Origin: Bacteroidota bacterium
Lineage (GTDB): Bacteria > Bacteroidota > Bacteroidia > NS11-12g > UBA9320
Direction of reading: 5' to 3'
Length of the DNA stretch: 64,000 bases
Assembly (NCBI GenBank): GCA_002746305.1
Contig: NVWV01000003.1
Coordinates: 263,999 to 327,998, forward strand
In this document: piece after piece, positions 9,136 through 16,896 of the stretch
How positions within the stretch are numbered: the stretch's first letter is position 1
Layout: every line of letters begins with the position of its first letter
Notes under the pieces: model-generated
Database searches by the model: none
Told to the model about the DNA's origin: nothing
The model's input: the letters and a program-made list of their open reading frames with translations, nothing else
Program-made: the position numbers and the translations under genes

Positions 9136-9975
9136 ATGAGACAATTTAAAATCCTGGTTATCCTATTATTCTCCATCTCTAGTATGGCTCAAGTTCCAGC
9201 ATACCGTATTGGCACGTTCTCTTCGCAAACGAATTACATTACAAAAATGAAGACTATTAGCCTTAAACCTGACAGTGTTAAACCAAAGACAGAAACAGAC
9301 AATTTCCTTTGGTTAGCTACTTCAACTAATAATGCTCAGAACTTTCATGATATGATTTACAAGGACGGGGGTAAACTAACCCCACTTAGCAATAACTCTT
9401 TATTTATAGGTGACAAAACGGGCTCTTTGTATACGGAAATAGTAAATGACTACATGGGTCCATTAAGACTCAGTTTAGGTTCTATGATTACTAATTCGAC
9501 AGGCAATGACTCCAATGAAACTAAAAACGAAACCATTCGAAACCTTGTAAATAATAGTGGTAACGTAGCATTAACCGTTGACTTGCCATTATTCTATCTT
9601 AGGAGTAAAAAGAGCCAACTTAATCTCATTGCCACTTTAAAGACAAAAGGGACTGCTGATTTTAAAGAATTCGGAACTACATCAGAAGATTGGGCTGGTA
9701 AATTTTCAACAGGTTTAAATGTATACGCAATGGCTCATACAGACAATGATAAAATTGGTCTTTTCTTTAATTTTGATTTAAATCAAAACTGGGGAACAGA
9801 AATATATTATCAGAATTTAGAAATAGACGAATCCTTTTGGTACGCTCAGATGTCGGCAGGATTGGTAGTCCAAAACCTCAAATTTTCCTTTGCCTTGCCT
9901 TCTATTAGCTCTGTTAAAAGTATTGAAAACACCAAAATTGTATTTAGTACTCAGATAATTCCTATCAAAAAGTAA
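9136..9975 (+). CDS. Secreted or outer-membrane protein of unknown function
   Basis: A 279-residue protein with a signal peptide (MRQFKILVILLFSISSMAQ). The mature part alternates hydrophobic and polar residues (LYTEIVNDYMGPLRLSLGSMI, LPLFYLRSKKSQLNLIATL) and ends in strand-like segments. This is compatible with a small outer-membrane barrel or a periplasmic beta protein. No lipobox or T9SS tail is present. The family was not recognised. Its promoter region holds the 7-2-7 box at 9072, shared with the signalling operon downstream, so it may be a target of the regulator at 13284. Confidence 0.7.
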   Translation: MRQFKILVILLFSISSMAQVPAYRIGTFSSQTNYITKMKTISLKPDSVKPKTETDNFLWLATSTNNAQNFHDMIYKDGGKLTPLSNNSLFIGDKTGSLYTEIVNDYMGPLRLSLGSMITNSTGNDSNETKNETIRNLVNNSGNVALTVDLPLFYLRSKKSQLNLIATLKTKGTADFKEFGTTSEDWAGKFSTGLNVYAMAHTDNDKIGLFFNFDLNQNWGTEIYYQNLEIDESFWYAQMSAGLVVQNLKFSFALPSISSVKSIENTKIVFSTQIIPIKK

Positions 9976-10042
9976 CATCTGTTGTATTGTTAAGACAACT
10001 ATTTTTTCTAATTTGCACATCAACCTAACCCAAAAAAGCACC

Positions 10043-10723
10043 ATGTCCACGTCCAAACCTCAAGTTATTGACGCTAAAACATTATTGAAAATTGTAGGAG
10101 GAATTGCATTATTACTTCCTTTTGTTCTGCTTGCTTTTGCATTCTTACTGAAAGATACCGAAGTCTTTCGGCCTTCCATAAGTGATTATTTCTACTCTAA
10201 AGTTAACGTAGTATTTATCGGTTGTATGTGCTCGGTATCCATGTTCTTTTTTGCTTATATAGGCTATGACTTGGATGACGATGAAAAATCCTCTGGTCGC
10301 TTTTTAGGTAGATTACACGATCGGGATTTGGCAACAATTATCGCTGTATTATCTGCCTTTGTAGCCATTTTCCCTACCACCCCTCTATACCCCGATTCTG
10401 CAGACAAAATAATAGCAGGTGTACATTTTACATCTGCAGCATTATTTCTCTTGCTATTGGCCTATATGTCCATTAATCGATTCACCAAAACAAGTAAAAA
10501 CTCGAATTACGTGACGACCGGTAAAAAGAGATCTAGAAATAAATGGTATAAAATTTTGGGTTGGGTTATGGTAGCAAGTGTTTTAGTCATGGCAGCCTTC
10601 TTCGTCTTCACTGGGGAAGGGCAGTTCACACATGTTGTCTTCATTGGTGAGACAGTTTGCTTACTTGCCTTTGGAACAGCTTGGGTCATAAAAGGAGAAC
10701 TTTTCTTAAAAGACGATGAGTAA
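10043..10723 (+). CDS. Multi-pass inner-membrane protein, DUF998-like
   Basis: A 226-residue protein with about six predicted membrane helices (for example GGIALLLPFVLLAFAFLL, FIGCMCSVSMFFFAYIGY, IIAGVHFTSAALFLLLLAY). A conserved-looking SISDYFYSKVNVVFIG segment follows the first helix and resembles DUF998-type membrane proteins. A polar loop with basic residues (KTSKNSNYVTTGKKRSRNK) separates helices four and five. I took the ATG at 10043 because the in-frame start ten codons earlier adds a polar tail without a hydrophobic benefit. Function is unknown. Its stop codon is 3 nt before the second 7-2-7 box. Confidence 0.72.
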   Translation: MSTSKPQVIDAKTLLKIVGGIALLLPFVLLAFAFLLKDTEVFRPSISDYFYSKVNVVFIGCMCSVSMFFFAYIGYDLDDDEKSSGRFLGRLHDRDLATIIAVLSAFVAIFPTTPLYPDSADKIIAGVHFTSAALFLLLLAYMSINRFTKTSKNSNYVTTGKKRSRNKWYKILGWVMVASVLVMAAFFVFTGEGQFTHVVFIGETVCLLAFGTAWVIKGELFLKDDE

Positions 10724-10726
10724 AAA

Positions 10727-10742
10727 TACCCTTTTAGGGGTA
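10727..10742. promoter_or_regulatory. NarL-like 7-2-7 inverted repeat, copy 2
   Basis: The same TACCCTTTTAGGGGTA as at 9072, again preceded by AAA. It lies 142 nt before the lipoprotein gene that opens the operon carrying the NarX-like kinase and NarL-like regulator. Autoregulation of that operon is an inference from site geometry and position. Confidence 0.6.
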
Positions 10743-10884
10743 TGTGTTTTGAATAAATGCTCTACAATATTTGCAATAAATTTACAAACAGTTCTATAAT
10801 AGAATCACATAAGAAATTACATTTAATTATATTATTTAAATTCTGTCATAGGCATTAAATTAACCATGTCTTAGATTAAAAAAA

Positions 10885-11877
10885 ATGAAAAATCAAATTT
10901 TAACGATTACGGCTCTATGCATTACCTCTTTCTTTATTTATAGCTGCTCATCTACGGATAAAACCACCAAAGAAGACCTCAGTGAGGAACAGCCTATTTC
11001 TAATTTATCTGACCCCCCAGTCTATGATACTAATCTTCTAGCTGACCAACTTTATGCTATCCTATATCAGGATAGCTTGACAACCAAAACCCTACCTAAA
11101 AGACCAGCAAATTTAGGCCTAGATGATTTAACAAATTCAATTCTGACATACGGTACTCCAATTTACTTAGAACAGGCAACGGCTTTGAAACTACTATTTA
11201 ATACCCATTACCTACCTCATAACCCTACCATATCAAACATAGATAATGATATGCTATTGTCCCATTTTCTTTTAGCAGTTGATTATGATAATATTAAAAA
11301 TAAGCTTGACGAAGGATTTGCCTGCTATCCAATCTTATACAATACCAAATTCTCCTATATTCTAGTCAAAGCAAAAAAAGACGTATCCGGAAACATAATT
11401 CCAATTCCAACTGTTGGTCAATCTCTAATTCAATACTATGAATTAAGTCCTAGTGGATATACGACATTCGATGATGCGAATCCAAGTGAATTCCAAGACA
11501 AACTAGATTATTATGCCACCAACGTAAATCTTATATCCTACTTACGAGATCCCATAGTTTACAATATTAAGAGTGATAAACTCCGGCATCCAGGAGCATG
11601 TTTCTTTTCTGGAAAACGACTGGCACAACTTTTTAGTGATAATAGTGCTATCAACTTATCCAGTCCAGGTAATGCAAAACTTCGTTTTGAGGATGCCGCT
11701 GTCCATCATTTTATTCATCCTACCATAAAAAGTAAACCGTTTATGATACAATCTACTCTTGTTTCACTGATTGACAATACTGGCACACATTTATTAACCA
11801 ACACGTATCAGGGCGATGGTACTTTTAAGGAAAAAGCAATGGATTTTGGTTACTTATGTCCACCTGAATGTCCCTAG
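10885..11877 (+). CDS. Lipoprotein of unknown function, first gene of a signalling operon
   Basis: A 330-residue protein with a lipoprotein signal peptide. The lipobox is IYSC with the modified cysteine near residue 21, followed by a Ser/Thr/Lys-rich tether. The body (LYAILYQDSLTTKTLPKRP; LRHPGACFFSGKRLAQLF; C-terminal YLCPPECP with two cysteines) matches no family I know. It is followed after 5 nt by a seven-helix membrane protein and then by overlapping kinase and regulator genes. A role as an envelope input to that two-component system is therefore plausible but unproven. An AT-rich 160-nt leader carries the second 7-2-7 box. Confidence 0.75.
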   Translation: MKNQILTITALCITSFFIYSCSSTDKTTKEDLSEEQPISNLSDPPVYDTNLLADQLYAILYQDSLTTKTLPKRPANLGLDDLTNSILTYGTPIYLEQATALKLLFNTHYLPHNPTISNIDNDMLLSHFLLAVDYDNIKNKLDEGFACYPILYNTKFSYILVKAKKDVSGNIIPIPTVGQSLIQYYELSPSGYTTFDDANPSEFQDKLDYYATNVNLISYLRDPIVYNIKSDKLRHPGACFFSGKRLAQLFSDNSAINLSSPGNAKLRFEDAAVHHFIHPTIKSKPFMIQSTLVSLIDNTGTHLLTNTYQGDGTFKEKAMDFGYLCPPECP

Positions 11878-11882
11878 ATTAA

Positions 11883-12491
11883 TTGCCTGAGTTAAAAATA
11901 CATACCTATTTATTAACTGCCTCCATTTTCATTGGCGTTGCCTATCTGAGAAAATTCTCCAAACAGGAATATATAATTTTTGGATTTGTCTGTTATGTTC
12001 TGTTTGTAGATTTATTCGCCGTATTCGCGATAGCTGGACCTAACACTTGGTACTATAACATTACTGGACTAGTGCAACAGGTTTCTATTCTATTTTTTTA
12101 TGCATTCATAGCTCCTATTCGATACAAAAAAACCATTTTTGTTATTGCTATTACGACACTTATATTAGGACTTCTCAATTATACTTCTGGACAAGGAACA
12201 GATGAATTTAATAGCATAACCATAACGTTTTTCGGTTTAATAATTGGTCTAATTTCCTACCAGCTATTAAGGAATATCGTTTTATCCCGTGATGTACGAA
12301 GGGCCGCCAGTGTAGGCTTTCTAGTTGCTAACTTATTCTATTTTGTGCTCACTACCACCATACTCACTTCTGTACCATTACTTGTAAAATTGGACATGCC
12401 AAGGGCTACGGAATTATTCCAAATAAACCATTTTGCATTTAGCCTTTGGATTGTCTTTATTACCACTGGATTCATATGGACCAAAAGATAA
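11883..12491 (+). CDS. Seven-helix membrane protein with a TTG start
   Basis: A 202-residue, almost wholly hydrophobic protein. I count seven candidate membrane helices, for example YIIFGFVCYVLFVDLFAVF, ISILFFYAFIAPI-like and FAFSLWIVFITTGFIW segments. The only reasonable start is TTG, because the first in-frame ATG lies deep in the protein. The start follows the lipoprotein stop by 5 nt, and the end overlaps the kinase start by 16 nt, so translation is probably coupled. The kinase has a single membrane helix and no sensory domain, so this protein may be its sensing partner. That role is inference. Confidence 0.72.
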   Translation: MPELKIHTYLLTASIFIGVAYLRKFSKQEYIIFGFVCYVLFVDLFAVFAIAGPNTWYYNITGLVQQVSILFFYAFIAPIRYKKTIFVIAITTLILGLLNYTSGQGTDEFNSITITFFGLIIGLISYQLLRNIVLSRDVRRAASVGFLVANLFYFVLTTTILTSVPLLVKLDMPRATELFQINHFAFSLWIVFITTGFIWTKR

Positions 12492-13291
12492 ACTATATCA
12501 CTTACATAGTAGTTATGTCCTCTCTTGTGGCGGCATTCTTGCTTTTCATTATCGTAGACTTGGTTTTGATATATCGAGGGAAGAAAAAATTATTGGAAGA
12601 ACAGATGCGGATGGAGAAACAACTGTTTACTCAACGCATAGAGCAACAAGAAAACAAGAACCTCCAAACCATTTTGGATGCTTTGGAAGAAGAACGGGAA
12701 CGCATTGCCGCTGATCTACACGACAGAGTAGGTGCCGGAATTAGCACTACAAAACTCTATTTTGAAAGCGTCAAAGACTTGCTCAAAGAATCCGATAAAT
12801 CTATGAGAGACAATTTCGTAAGACTGGAAGAAATGCTAAGTAAGTCAGTACAAGAGGTACGTGAGGTGTCCAAAAATATCACTTCTGGAGTATTATCGGA
12901 CTTTGGGTTTAAAGCGGCTATTCTTGACCTACAAGAAACTATCAACGACAGTGGTAACATTACCATGTCTGTTGACTTCATAGAATTCTCGGAAAGATTG
13001 GAAAAGACTGTTGAGATCAACCTGTATCGTGTAATTCAAGAACTGGTCAACAATACCATAAAGCATGCTCAAGCTTCAGAGATTGTTCTGAAAATTCACA
13101 AAAAAGGGAATGTCCTTACGCTTATATATACAGATGACGGTTTAGGCTTTGACCCTAAACTTGTGCAGTCTGGTATGGGACAGCGGAATCTTGTACAGCG
13201 TATAAAGAGTATTAAGGGAAGACTCCAAAATAATAGTGCCACAAACAAAGGTGCTGAATATGTACTAACTTTGGCATTGAGCCATGAATGA
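12476..13291 (+). CDS. NarX/DegS-type sensor histidine kinase
   Basis: A 271-residue kinase with one membrane helix (about residues 8-33), a short coiled coil (KKLLEEQMRMEKQL through LDALEEER), a HisKA_3 dimerisation domain with phospho-acceptor His82 in RIAADLHDRVG, and a HATPase_c domain with the N box in LVNNTIKHA and the G1 box in DDGLGFD. It lacks a PAS or periplasmic domain, so it probably senses through partners. I chose the ATG at 12476, which overlaps the upstream membrane-protein gene by 16 nt. A TTG 30 nt further upstream is unlikely. Its 3' end overlaps the response regulator by 8 nt. Confidence 0.92.
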   Translation: MDQKINYITYIVVMSSLVAAFLLFIIVDLVLIYRGKKKLLEEQMRMEKQLFTQRIEQQENKNLQTILDALEEERERIAADLHDRVGAGISTTKLYFESVKDLLKESDKSMRDNFVRLEEMLSKSVQEVREVSKNITSGVLSDFGFKAAILDLQETINDSGNITMSVDFIEFSERLEKTVEINLYRVIQELVNNTIKHAQASEIVLKIHKKGNVLTLIYTDDGLGFDPKLVQSGMGQRNLVQRIKSIKGRLQNNSATNKGAEYVLTLALSHE

Positions 13292-13907
13292 TTTAAGTAT
13301 TGCTATTGTAGATGATCACATCCTCTTTGCTGATGCATTAAAGGAAGTGCTTCCCGTTAACAGCACCATTGCTACTGCAATCACCTTTTCTCGTGGTGAA
13401 GATTTACTTACCCATTTTGAAAGTGATTCTGTTGACCTAGTACTCCTGGATGTAGGGATAAAAAATGGCAAAAGCGGTTTTGAAATTCTGAAAGAAATCA
13501 AGTATAGAAGGCCGCATATAAAGGTGATTATGCTGTCCATGCATACGCAACGCAAATATGTCAATACTGCCAAAGAACTTGGGGCTAACGGCTATCTGAT
13601 TAAAGAATCTTCAGCTCAAGACTTAAAAAAGGCTATTGACAAGGTTGCTAGAGGGTGCGATTTCTATACGGACCACGAATTCAATGAACCAAACAAACTG
13701 GATATTCTTTCTAAAAGTGAATATGAAATAGCCGAGCTACTGATTCAAGGTAAGAGTAGTAAGGAAATAGCAGAGGAAACTTTTCGATCCAAAGAAACCA
13801 TTGATACTCACCGTAAAAATATTTACAGAAAATTAGAGATAAATGGTATCGTTGACCTGCTAAGACTTGGGGTAAAACACGGTATGATCTTGGACAATTC
13901 AATGTAA
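13284..13907 (+). CDS. NarL/FixJ-type response regulator
   Basis: A 207-residue protein with a receiver domain (acidic pair DD at 10-11, phospho-acceptor D56 in VLLDVG, conserved K107 in LIKES) and a C-terminal LuxR-type helix-turn-helix at about 147-207 (LSKSEYEIAELLIQGKSSKE, then SKETIDTHRKNIYRKL). It overlaps the kinase gene by 8 nt, so the two form a cognate pair. NarL-family regulators often bind inverted heptamers, and two such 16-bp boxes lie at 9072 and 10727. The operon promoter and the gene at 9136 are thus candidate targets. Confidence 0.95.
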   Translation: MNDLSIAIVDDHILFADALKEVLPVNSTIATAITFSRGEDLLTHFESDSVDLVLLDVGIKNGKSGFEILKEIKYRRPHIKVIMLSMHTQRKYVNTAKELGANGYLIKESSAQDLKKAIDKVARGCDFYTDHEFNEPNKLDILSKSEYEIAELLIQGKSSKEIAEETFRSKETIDTHRKNIYRKLEINGIVDLLRLGVKHGMILDNSM

Positions 13908-13966
13908 AAAGGGCAACACTTCTTAGAGTAAAGAAATTTCCTTTTTCTTTGTATGCCATACATCGA

Positions 13967-14932
13967 ATGAAAAAATATTTTATCATCCTTGCTCTATTTC
14001 TTGCTTCGTGTGCAAGCACACAACAACTCTCTTGGAAAACAGGAGTTTCAGACGCAACTATCAAACTTCCAGATGGAGCCAAAAATTTGAGTTTCCTGAA
14101 CAGGGTTCGACTTACATACCCCTATAACCAAACCAATAGTACTGTACTAAATCCGAACATAAAAGATGTAATGAATGGAGCAGTAAACGGATTTAGAAAT
14201 CAAATTAAATCTCAACGATTCCTTACCTTTTTCACAAGCTCTGATGAATTCAAACATACGGCTAATGGAACTTTCCCTAGTAAGATTGGCAAGACGGAAA
14301 TTACTCGAGTTGCTCCTGGTAGTGATGTCCTTGTATCTCTTGAAATGTTTGACCAAACAATTAATGATGATTACACCATAGAAATCAGAAGAGTTAATTT
14401 AGGGAATAGTACCTACCGAGAAGTGGACTACTACATTGGTAAACGTACCGTAAATCTAAAACTAGGATGGAGAATGTACGATAGTAAAACGGGTGAATTA
14501 TTGGATGAATGGAAACAAGAAGAAAAATACTTTTATGAAGCTGAATCCTTGGAAAGAATTCGTGCTACCAATATCCTAAATAGCAATTACAAGCGTGAGT
14601 TAACCAATTTAGGGGTTCGATACGGCTCTTTGTATGCTAGCCGTGTTTCACCTACAGCACATACAAGATCTCAAAAGTTTTATTCTGATGGGAATGACTA
14701 CCTCAAAAAGGGAATATCAAAAGCTCGAGCAGAGCAATGGGATGAAGCAGAAAAGATTTGGTTGCAAGGAGCACAAAGAGAAACTAAAAGAAAGAAGAAA
14801 GCCATGTTGTATCACAATCTGGCTATAAACGAAGAGCGAAAGGGTGATAATCCCAAGGCTCGAGAATATGCAAAATTGGCTGCGAATCAACACCCAATAG
14901 GTGTAGAGACTCAAAGCATTGTAGGTTTCTAA
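13967..14932 (+). CDS. Lipoprotein with C-terminal TPR-like region, DUF6340-like
   Basis: A 321-residue lipoprotein. The signal peptide (MKKYFIILALFLASC) ends in a lipobox with the cysteine at residue 15. The middle contains SDVLVSLEMFDQTIND and a strand-rich region ending in LGWRMYDSKTGELLDEW. The C-terminal part is helical, with two TPR-like repeats (DEAEKIWLQGAQRE, YHNLAINEERKGDNPKAREYAKLA). This layout fits the Bacteroidota DUF6340 lipoproteins. I chose the ATG at 13967 because it opens directly on the signal peptide. An HTTM gene follows after 15 nt, and the two are probably cotranscribed. Function is unknown. Confidence 0.8.
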   Translation: MKKYFIILALFLASCASTQQLSWKTGVSDATIKLPDGAKNLSFLNRVRLTYPYNQTNSTVLNPNIKDVMNGAVNGFRNQIKSQRFLTFFTSSDEFKHTANGTFPSKIGKTEITRVAPGSDVLVSLEMFDQTINDDYTIEIRRVNLGNSTYREVDYYIGKRTVNLKLGWRMYDSKTGELLDEWKQEEKYFYEAESLERIRATNILNSNYKRELTNLGVRYGSLYASRVSPTAHTRSQKFYSDGNDYLKKGISKARAEQWDEAEKIWLQGAQRETKRKKKAMLYHNLAINEERKGDNPKAREYAKLAANQHPIGVETQSIVGF

Positions 14933-14947
14933 TCTGATAACAACACT

Positions 14948-16264
14948 GTGAAACTCCATACCTATCTTTTCAAACAAGTTGACAATACACCTCTTGTATT
15001 GTGGCGAATCCTTTTTGGTCTTGTACTCTTTTTTGAAACCTTTGGAGCAGTGGCTGTTGGATGGGTTCAAGAAGTTTTTATAGACCCTCCTGAGTTTACG
15101 TTTAACTTTATTGGTTTTGATTGGCTACAACCTCTACCGGGTAACGGTATGAACTATTATTTTATGGTTTTGGGTTTATTATCCATCGCTATAACATTGG
15201 GCTATCGATACAAACTGAGCATGGTTCTATTTACCATTGCTTGGTTAGGAGTTTATTTCATGCATAAGACGTCGTATAACAACCATCATTACTTGATGTC
15301 TTTACTCTGCTTGATGATGTGTTTTGTTCCTGCACATAAGGCATATAGCTTAGATGCTAAAAGTAAAAGGGTCACTCCCCTTTCGGTATGCTACAACTAC
15401 ACCATTCAGATTTTTGTCCTCCTTCTCTTGGTTGTTTTTGTATACGCATCTGTAGCTAAACTCTACCCTGATTGGCTTCAGGGAACTCCTCTTACACAAT
15501 GGTTAAGCCACAAAAAACACTCTATTATTGGTTTCCTTTATGCCAACGAAAAACAAGGGCTTATCATGTCGTGGGGTGGCATCTTCTTTGACTTGTTAAT
15601 CATTCCTGCTCTTATGTGGAAACGGACTCGAAAATTGGCCTTTTTCATTAGTCTATACTTCCATATCATGAACAGTATCACTTTTCAAATTGGTACTTTT
15701 CCCTATATGATGATTGGTGCTTGCGTTCTCTTTTACCCTGCGGAAAGAATTCGTAAACTGTTTCGAATGAAAACGGTTCATTCTACAGAATTAAGTTCCC
15801 CAAGTCCTAGATTTTCTAAACTAGTTTCCATCTTATTCATTGGTTTTTTTACACTACAAATCATTCTTCCTTTACGCCACCACGCTTTTGATAGCAATGT
15901 GTTTTGGTCCGAAGAAGGACATAAGCTAAGTTGGCGAATGATGCTACGCTCCAAGTCAGGTACTGCTAGTTTTAGTATTATAAAAAGTGATGGAATCAGA
16001 GTTTTACATGATGCAAAACTACATATGACGATAAAGCAATATCGTACCATGTGTAGCCATCCTTGTATGATCTGGCAATATTGCCAGCGTTTAAAGGAAA
16101 ACTTTGGGCCTAATTGTGAAATCTATGTGAACAGCAGTTTAAGCTTGAACTTTAGGAAGAGAAAACCTTTAATAGATCCTAAATTCAATATGGCTAAAGC
16201 TGAATGGCATTTGTTCCAACATGAAGAATGGATTACAGACGGTCCCTCATGGGACGATGAATAG
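14948..16264 (+). CDS. HTTM-domain membrane protein (VKGC-like), GTG start
   Basis: A 438-residue integral membrane protein with the horizontally transferred transmembrane (HTTM) pattern related to vitamin K-dependent gamma-carboxylase: LVLWRILFGLVLFFETFG near the N-terminus, HKTSYNNHHYLMSLLCLMM, and YASVAKLYPDWLQGTPL. About eight helices are followed by a soluble C-terminal region with paired cysteines (MCSHPCMIWQYC). The start is GTG; the next in-frame ATG falls within the transmembrane core. Bacterial members have uncertain chemistry, and vitamin K-dependent carboxylation cannot be assumed, although the menA-menC pair shows the cell makes menaquinone. Confidence 0.85.
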   Translation: MKLHTYLFKQVDNTPLVLWRILFGLVLFFETFGAVAVGWVQEVFIDPPEFTFNFIGFDWLQPLPGNGMNYYFMVLGLLSIAITLGYRYKLSMVLFTIAWLGVYFMHKTSYNNHHYLMSLLCLMMCFVPAHKAYSLDAKSKRVTPLSVCYNYTIQIFVLLLLVVFVYASVAKLYPDWLQGTPLTQWLSHKKHSIIGFLYANEKQGLIMSWGGIFFDLLIIPALMWKRTRKLAFFISLYFHIMNSITFQIGTFPYMMIGACVLFYPAERIRKLFRMKTVHSTELSSPSPRFSKLVSILFIGFFTLQIILPLRHHAFDSNVFWSEEGHKLSWRMMLRSKSGTASFSIIKSDGIRVLHDAKLHMTIKQYRTMCSHPCMIWQYCQRLKENFGPNCEIYVNSSLSLNFRKRKPLIDPKFNMAKAEWHLFQHEEWITDGPSWDDE

Positions 16265-16312
16265 GCGTGATCCAATAAAAATTATTTTAAAATTTCTTAG
16301 GTGACCTTTCTT

Positions 16313-16320
16313 TACTTTTG
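16313..16320 (+). promoter_or_regulatory. TAnnTTTG promoter-like box before the ECF sigma gene
   Basis: TACTTTTG lies 15 nt before the ATG at 16336. It matches the Bacteroidota -7 consensus, which points to housekeeping rather than autoregulated transcription of the sigma factor. No good -33 TTG is visible at the usual spacing. Confidence 0.4.
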
Positions 16321-16335
16321 ACATTAACGTAAAGA

Positions 16336-16884
16336 ATGAACCAAACCGATCTTATATCACAGATACGAAATGGCGAACAAAAAGGTTTTACAAAATTGTA
16401 CAACTATTATCCTGTCATCAAAAAATGGCTGGTAACCAATGGTTGTCCAAAGACTGATACCAACGACGTCTTTCAACAAGCACTTTTGGTGTTTTGTGAA
16501 AAATGCCAAGATGAAAACTTTACGTTAACCGCAAGTATAGATACCTACTTGTTTTCTGTTTCCAAGTTTGTCTTTTATGCTAAGAGTAGAAAAGACAAAA
16601 AAGAGAACCCAACCGATTTTAGTGAGTTAGAAATAGCTTCTTCCAATGATGTAGATGAACTACTTCAAAAGGAGGAAAAGCTAAATCTAGCTTTTCAAGC
16701 ATTGGCTGCACTTTCTGAACGTTGCCGCACCGTACTACAACTCTTTTATCTCAAAAAGAAGAGTATGAAAGCGATTGCAGAGCAACTTAAATTCAAATCT
16801 GAAAAAGTGGCTAAGAATCAAAAGTACAAATGCTTGAAGTATGCAAAAGAACACGCATTAAAACTGGAACAAAAAATCAATTAA
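16336..16884 (+). CDS. ECF-family RNA polymerase sigma factor
   Basis: A 182-residue sigma-70 family protein. The region 2 part (GFTKLYNYYPVIKKWLVTNG, NDVFQQALLVFCEKCQDENF, SIDTYLFSVSKFVFYAKSR) and the region 4 helix-turn-helix (LAALSERCRTVLQLFYLKKK, MKAIAEQLKFKSEKVAKNQKY) are both evident. It directs core polymerase to a special promoter set. The next gene, 12 nt downstream, encodes a membrane protein with an anti-sigma-like N-terminus, which is the usual pairing. Confidence 0.92.
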   Translation: MNQTDLISQIRNGEQKGFTKLYNYYPVIKKWLVTNGCPKTDTNDVFQQALLVFCEKCQDENFTLTASIDTYLFSVSKFVFYAKSRKDKKENPTDFSELEIASSNDVDELLQKEEKLNLAFQALAALSERCRTVLQLFYLKKKSMKAIAEQLKFKSEKVAKNQKYKCLKYAKEHALKLEQKIN

Positions 16885-16896
16885 ACAGAAAACAAG

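Noticed and set aside
14948..16264. True vitamin K-dependent carboxylase activity of the HTTM protein
   Set aside because: Only the membrane-domain resemblance is visible. Catalytic residues of the animal enzyme cannot be assigned, so no carboxylase function is claimed.
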